Part shown: positions 59,877 through 64,000 of the stretch, one piece after another
Layout of the letters: each line of letters opens with the position of its first letter
Numbering within the stretch: position 1 is the stretch's first letter
DNA from: Glaciihabitans sp.
Lineage (GTDB): Bacteria; Actinomycetota; Actinomycetes; Actinomycetales; Microbacteriaceae
Direction: 5' to 3'
Assembly (NCBI GenBank): GCA_025463785.1
Contig: JAODBD010000005.1
Span: 124,001 to 188,000 of the forward strand
DNA: 64,000 bases
Notes under the pieces: model-generated
What the model saw: the letters and a program-made list of their open reading frames with translations, nothing else
Told to the model about the DNA's origin: nothing
Database searches by the model: none
Translations under genes and position numbers: made by a program

Positions 59877-61544
59877 TTATGATGCTGCACGCTGCTCTCG
59901 ACGTGCCTTCTGCGCGATCGGGTCTGGCAGCGGGACGGCCGCGATGAGGCGCTGCGTGTACGGATCTTTCGGGTTGCGAAGAATCTCATCCCGGGTGCCC
60001 TGCTCGACCAGTTTTCCGTTGTGCATGACCGCGATGCGGTGCGCCAGGATGTCGACGACGGCGAGGTCGTGGCTCACGAACAGGCAGGCGAACTGCAACT
60101 GGCTCTGGATGTCCTGAAGAAGATCCAGGAACCTGGCCTGTACCGAGACATCCAGTGCGCTGGTCGGCTCATCCGCGACGAGAAGCGACGGTTTGAGGGC
60201 AAGCGCACGCGCGATTCCGACGCGCTGCCTCTGGCCGCCCGACAGCTCGTGCGGGTAGCGGTTGCGGAATGAACGCGGCAACTCGACCTGGTCGAGGAGT
60301 TCCTCGACACGACGCTCGAGCTCTTTGCCGCGAGCCTCCCCGGCGAGCAACAGCGGTTCGCCGATGCACTGGCCGATCGGGAAACGCGGGTTCAGCGAAG
60401 AGCCCGGGTCCTGGAAGACAATGCCGATGTGGCGTCGAATCTCGCGCATTTCCTTCGGGGATGCCGTGGCAAGGTCCTGCCCTTTGACCGTCAGCGACCC
60501 CTGCACGACGGGCAGCAACCCGACTGCGGCGCGACCGATCGTGGTCTTGCCCGAGCCGGATTCGCCCACAAGACCGACGACCTCACCGGGGAAGATGTTG
60601 AGCGTCACCCCGTCAACCGCGCGGAATGCCGGGACGCGGCCGTGCTTGGGGTACTCGATGGCGACATCCGTCAGGGATAGCACGGGCTCGGCGTGTGTCT
60701 TCTCGGCCTTCACTAGCGCCTCGGTCGGAGCAACGTCGCTGGTACCGAGGTGCGGCACCGCAGCGAGCAACTGCTTCGTGTACGGATGCTTCGGGGCGTC
60801 GAAGATCTGCTGGATCGGCGCAGATTCAACAATTGCGCCGTCCTTCATGACGATGATCTTGTCTGCCAGGTCGGCGACGACACCCATGTCGTGCGTGATC
60901 AGAACAATCGCGCTGTTGAGGCGGTGACGCAGGTTACGCATCAGGTCGAGTATTTCGGCCTGAACGGTGACGTCAAGCGCCGTTGTCGGCTCATCGGCGA
61001 TGAGCAGGATCGGGTCGCAGGAGATCGACATGGCGATCATCGCGCGCTGACGCTGTCCGCCGGAGAACTGGTGCGGGTACTTGTTGAACGCCTCCTCGGG
61101 GTTCGGCATTTCGACCATGCGCAGGAGTTCGATCGCGCGCGCCTTTGCGTCCGCCGGACCCATCTTCATGTGGAGCCGGAGGACCTCGACTATCTGGAAC
61201 CCGACCGTGTAGACCGGGTTGAGAGCCGTCATGGGCTCCTGGAAAATCACGGCGACATCCTTGCCGCGAACCAGCCGCAACTGGCGGTCGGTGAGAGTCG
61301 TGATCTCGCGGCCCTTGAGCTTGATGCTGCCGCTCACGCGGGCGTTCGAGGGCAGAAGTCCGAGCAGCGCCATTGAGCTTGAGCTCTTGCCAGACCCCGA
61401 CTCTCCGACGATGGCGAGCACTTCACCGGGCTTCACGTCGTAGTCCATGTGCATGGCTGCGGGGTACCAGGTGCCGTCAACCCAGAAATCGACGCCAAGG
61501 TCGTGGACCTCGAGGATCGGCTGGTCGGTCTTTGCCGGTGTCAT
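59877..61544 (-). CDS. fused dipeptide/oligopeptide ABC ATPase (DppD-DppF)
   Basis: The 555-residue protein carries two nucleotide-binding domains. The first (about 8-265) has Walker A GESGSGKSSSSM, signature FSGGQRQRAMIAMSI and Walker B ILLIADEPTTALDVT. The second (about 285-540) has GESGSGKTTIGRA, LSGGQRQRVGIARALAL and LLVADEPTSALDVS. It energises peptide import through DppB and DppC. It lies on the same strand as, but separated from, dppC by the opposite-strand PH-domain gene. Confidence 0.94.
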   Translation of the reverse strand: MTPAKTDQPILEVHDLGVDFWVDGTWYPAAMHMDYDVKPGEVLAIVGESGSGKSSSSMALLGLLPSNARVSGSIKLKGREITTLTDRQLRLVRGKDVAVIFQEPMTALNPVYTVGFQIVEVLRLHMKMGPADAKARAIELLRMVEMPNPEEAFNKYPHQFSGGQRQRAMIAMSISCDPILLIADEPTTALDVTVQAEILDLMRNLRHRLNSAIVLITHDMGVVADLADKIIVMKDGAIVESAPIQQIFDAPKHPYTKQLLAAVPHLGTSDVAPTEALVKAEKTHAEPVLSLTDVAIEYPKHGRVPAFRAVDGVTLNIFPGEVVGLVGESGSGKTTIGRAAVGLLPVVQGSLTVKGQDLATASPKEMREIRRHIGIVFQDPGSSLNPRFPIGQCIGEPLLLAGEARGKELERRVEELLDQVELPRSFRNRYPHELSGGQRQRVGIARALALKPSLLVADEPTSALDVSVQARFLDLLQDIQSQLQFACLFVSHDLAVVDILAHRIAVMHNGKLVEQGTRDEILRNPKDPYTQRLIAAVPLPDPIAQKARREQRAAS

Positions 61545-61616
61545 GATGTCTGATTCTTTCGTTGTCGTTGATCAGGCTGCCACGCGGGACGCGGCGCTAT
61601 CTGCGAGCATGGGTGA

Positions 61617-62285
61617 GTGAGCGATACCCGTGGAGCTAATGAAGGCAGAGAGCCGGTGCGAGCCACTGAAGACTCGACCACCCTGTACTCGCGCAGCGGT
61701 CGAGGTTTCGCCGTCATCGGCTGGTTGTTCTGCCTTGGGGTACCGGTGACCCTGATCGTGGACCACCACTATCTGGGGATGCTGCGGTATGGCGGGATCG
61801 TGCTTCTCGCGGCCCTGCTCGTCTGGATCCTCTTCTGGGCTCCATACGTGACCATCGCGCCATCCGGTGTCACGGTCAGAAACCTGATCCGCATCCACGA
61901 GGTGAGCTGGCCTGCCATTCAGCTGATCGACACCAAGTACGCGCTCAATCTGACGACCAGCGTCGGCAAGATCGTCGCGTGGGCGGCTCCCGCGCCCGGC
62001 AGGCTCGGCACCCTCCGCACGGCTCCGGCCGAGCTGCGCGACCTGCCGGAGTCCAGCTACGGCCCCGGTCACAGCATTCGGCCCGGCGACATCCCGAGAT
62101 CCGATTCCGGGCACGCGGCGCTCTGGGTTCGCCGCTACTGGGAGCAGCTCCGAAACGCCGGCTACCTCGACAGCGCGACCATCGAAGGACGCGGAGTCGT
62201 CACCCGTTGGCTCACGCGGGAAATACTCGGCATCGTTGGTCTCGCGGTCATCGCTGCGGCCGGCATTCTCTTCGTTCGCTACTAG
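61617..62285 (+). CDS. PH-domain membrane protein
   Basis: The 222-residue product starts at a GTG. Two membrane helices near residues 30-75 (AVIGWLFCLGVPVTLIVDHH and LLAALLVWILFWAPYV) are followed by a bacterial PH-like domain (VTIAPSGVTVRNLIRIHEVS, WPAIQLIDTKYALNLTTSVG) and a C-terminal helix. A three-codon frame ATG GGT GAG TGA (61609-61620) overlaps the GTG start and may couple translation. The function is unknown. It is transcribed against the surrounding peptide transporter genes. Confidence 0.8.
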   Translation: MSDTRGANEGREPVRATEDSTTLYSRSGRGFAVIGWLFCLGVPVTLIVDHHYLGMLRYGGIVLLAALLVWILFWAPYVTIAPSGVTVRNLIRIHEVSWPAIQLIDTKYALNLTTSVGKIVAWAAPAPGRLGTLRTAPAELRDLPESSYGPGHSIRPGDIPRSDSGHAALWVRRYWEQLRNAGYLDSATIEGRGVVTRWLTREILGIVGLAVIAAAGILFVRY

Positions 62286-62314
62286 CGCCACCCGTCCAGC
62301 CTCGGCCGCGAGCG

Positions 62315-63439
62315 TCATCGCGTGGCCACCTTCGCGCGTGCCGCTGCGGCCGACTTGCGTGCTGCCTTGTTGAGTGCGCGCTTCTGTCGTGGGTCGAACG
62401 CATCGCGGAGCCCGTCACCAATGAAGTTGATGGTCAGCGCGATGATGATGATGAACGACACCGGCCAGAAGAAGAGCCACGGTCGTGTGTTGAACGCGTT
62501 TTCGTACAGCTGGATGATGGAGCCGAGCGACACGTCGGGCTGCTGAACTCCGAAGCCCAGGAAGCTGATCGCGGCCTCGGTCAGGATAGTTGCAGACATC
62601 AACAGCGTCGTGTTGACGACGACGACTCCGACTGCGTTCGGCAGGATGTGCACGAACATTATTCGAAAGTTGGACCCTCCGGCGACTCGTGCCGCGTCGA
62701 CGAATTCCCGTTCCCGTAACGCCAGCACTTCCCCTCGAACGAGCCGCGCGAGGCCTGTCCATGACGCCAGTCCGAGCGCAATCGCGACGACGAAAGAGCC
62801 AGCGGCACCGTAGGTGCGCCCGAGGACTGCGGTCAGGACGATCAGCGGGATGATGATGATCGCGTCCGTGAACCGCATAAGCAGCGTGTCGACCCAGCCG
62901 CGAAAGTAGCCGCTGAAGGAGCCGATGACGACCCCGATCACAGTCGAAAGAATGCCGACGACGAAGACGATCATGAGCGACTGCTGAGCACCGCGCATCA
63001 CCGTTGCGAAGACATCCCGGCCGAGTGAATCCTGTCCGAACGGGTGATTACCCCAGTTGAGTGGCCAGAGGCTCAGCGTCGGCTGTCCGCCGTTCACGAT
63101 GTTGTCGAGATCGGTGTACTTGTAGTGCCACCAGCCGGGTATCACGATCCCGAGAGCGTCGAGTCCCTCTGCGCTGAATGCGAGCAGGATGACGAAGATG
63201 AGCAGACCTAGCGAGATCATTGCGCCGCGGTGACGCAGGAACCTGCGGACAACGATTCGACCCTGGCTGAGTCCCTCGACCTCCTTCAGCTCGATCGCGT
63301 TCTCGGCGCGAGAAGGCTCAAGGTCACCGGCACCCGGCGTGACCGCATTTGTATCGCCAACCTTCGGTTCGCTGTCACCTACCGGCTCGTTTAGCGAGGA
63401 ACCGCCGGGTGTGGGAGGTGGAGGAATGAGGCCGCTCAT
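62315..63439 (-). CDS. dppC: peptide ABC transporter permease DppC
   Basis: The 374-residue permease has a long hydrophilic N-terminus (about 75 residues), then six helices starting with AMISLGLLIFVILLAFSAEG. The DppC signatures GNHPFGQDSLGRDVFATVMR and REFVDAARVAGGSNFRIMFV (EAA loop) are present. It pairs with DppB. The ATG overlaps the dppB stop (ATGA). Its C-terminus is Lys/Ala-rich. Confidence 0.93.
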   Translation of the reverse strand: MSGLIPPPPTPGGSSLNEPVGDSEPKVGDTNAVTPGAGDLEPSRAENAIELKEVEGLSQGRIVVRRFLRHRGAMISLGLLIFVILLAFSAEGLDALGIVIPGWWHYKYTDLDNIVNGGQPTLSLWPLNWGNHPFGQDSLGRDVFATVMRGAQQSLMIVFVVGILSTVIGVVIGSFSGYFRGWVDTLLMRFTDAIIIIPLIVLTAVLGRTYGAAGSFVVAIALGLASWTGLARLVRGEVLALREREFVDAARVAGGSNFRIMFVHILPNAVGVVVVNTTLLMSATILTEAAISFLGFGVQQPDVSLGSIIQLYENAFNTRPWLFFWPVSFIIIIALTINFIGDGLRDAFDPRQKRALNKAARKSAAAARAKVATR

Positions 63440-64000
63440 ACTGACACCCGAATTCGTGGATCGAGGGCGGAGTACGCGACATCCGCAAGAATATTGGCAA
63501 TGACAGCTGCGATGCCGGTCACGACGAAGAATCCCATCAATGGGTTGACGTCGACTGCGTTCAGGGCAGCGTTGAACAGCTGCCCCATGCCGGACCAGGC
63601 AAACACGGTCTCCGTGATGATCGCACCACCGAGCAGGCCTCCGAAGTCGAATGCGACGATCGTTGTAAGCGGGATGAGCGAGTTGCGGAATGCGTGGCGC
63701 ATGACAACGGTGCGCTCGTTGAGACCCTTTGCCCGTGCCGTTCGGATGTAGTCCGAGTTCATGACATCGAGCAGGTTTGCTCGCGAGTAGCGACTGTATC
63801 CGGCGAGCGAGATCAGCATGAGCGAGATCGTCGGCAGCAGCAGGTGGGTAAAGGAATCGAGACCCTGAATCCAGAAACTGTGCGTGATGGATGACAGGTC
63901 GGGGGTGCCAGAACCTACCGTTGCGATCGGGCGGCCGTTGGTGACGCCGCTGGAGTAGCTTCCCCAGGACTGCATGAACCTGTCGATCAGGATCAGGCCA
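63436..64000 (-). CDS. dppB: peptide ABC transporter permease DppB, N-terminus beyond window edge
   Basis: The open frame continues to the right edge, with at least 188 codons visible. Sequence includes FTHLLLPTISLMLISLAGYS, the EAA-type loop SDYIRTARAKGLNERTVVMR and GLLGGAIITETVFAWSGMGQ, all typical of DppB/OppB permeases. The upstream residues GLILIDRF before the first internal Met also match the family, so the true start lies outside the window. It is probably the first or second gene of the peptide transport operon. Confidence 0.9.
   Translation of the reverse strand, partial: GLILIDRFMQSWGSYSSGVTNGRPIATVGSGTPDLSSITHSFWIQGLDSFTHLLLPTISLMLISLAGYSRYSRANLLDVMNSDYIRTARAKGLNERTVVMRHAFRNSLIPLTTIVAFDFGGLLGGAIITETVFAWSGMGQLFNAALNAVDVNPLMGFFVVTGIAAVIANILADVAYSALDPRIRVSV

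Overview
The window is 64 kb of high-GC actinobacterial chromosome, most likely from the family Microbacteriaceae. The support is the combination of AdnAB recombination nucleases, an MshB-type deacetylase, the succinylase branch of diaminopimelate synthesis, DUF3107, DUF3117 and DUF2342 genes, many leaderless starts, and gene orders known from Mycobacterium tuberculosis. The genus cannot be fixed from the sequence alone.

Layout. 1-2203: the end of an integrated element beside an initiator tRNA-Met, with a truncated XRE regulator, a frameshifted tyrosine integrase and a repeat-rich junction carrying two near-identical hairpins. 2378-12688: a conserved block (UPF0182, YlbL-type protease, DUF2342 metalloprotease, TOMM-like cyclodehydratase homologue, UvrD2-type helicase, NudC, APH-like pseudokinase) matching M. 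tuberculosis Rv3193c-Rv3199c but without whiB7. 12826-20954: a polyamine module, with PotABCD import on the minus strand diverging from an aminoaldehyde dehydrogenase, a glutarate CoA-transferase and glutaryl-CoA dehydrogenase. 21132-26271: a secreted propeller protein, an IS5-type remnant, and a GntR regulator plus soluble cache protein divergent from an amino acid permease. 26585-36125: AdnB and AdnA, DUF3107, a ferritin-like protein and a DEAD-box helicase. 36231-45841: PHP phosphoesterase, EEP phosphatase, Xaa-Pro aminopeptidase, stress protein, MgtE-like regulator, DUF1003, Mrp, GabD2-type dehydrogenase, TatB, O-methyltransferase. 45912-57814: DUF3117, mannosyltransferase, DapE/DapD, a sortase-substrate-like surface protein, citrate synthase, DapC, ferredoxin, MshB-like deacetylase, lipoprotein, TypA/BipA. 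57964-64000: an oligopeptide ABC transporter split by an opposite-strand PH-domain gene.

Two layers run across all regions. First, at least a dozen genes have a TANNNT hexamer placed 6-7 bases before the start codon, as expected for leaderless mRNAs. Second, the 3' ends of many genes carry short tandem duplications (periods 12-34 bp, sequences unrelated to one another). Several of these duplicate the stop codon itself, and two convergent gene junctions carry long inverted repeats. This repeat layer is the most unusual signal in the window.
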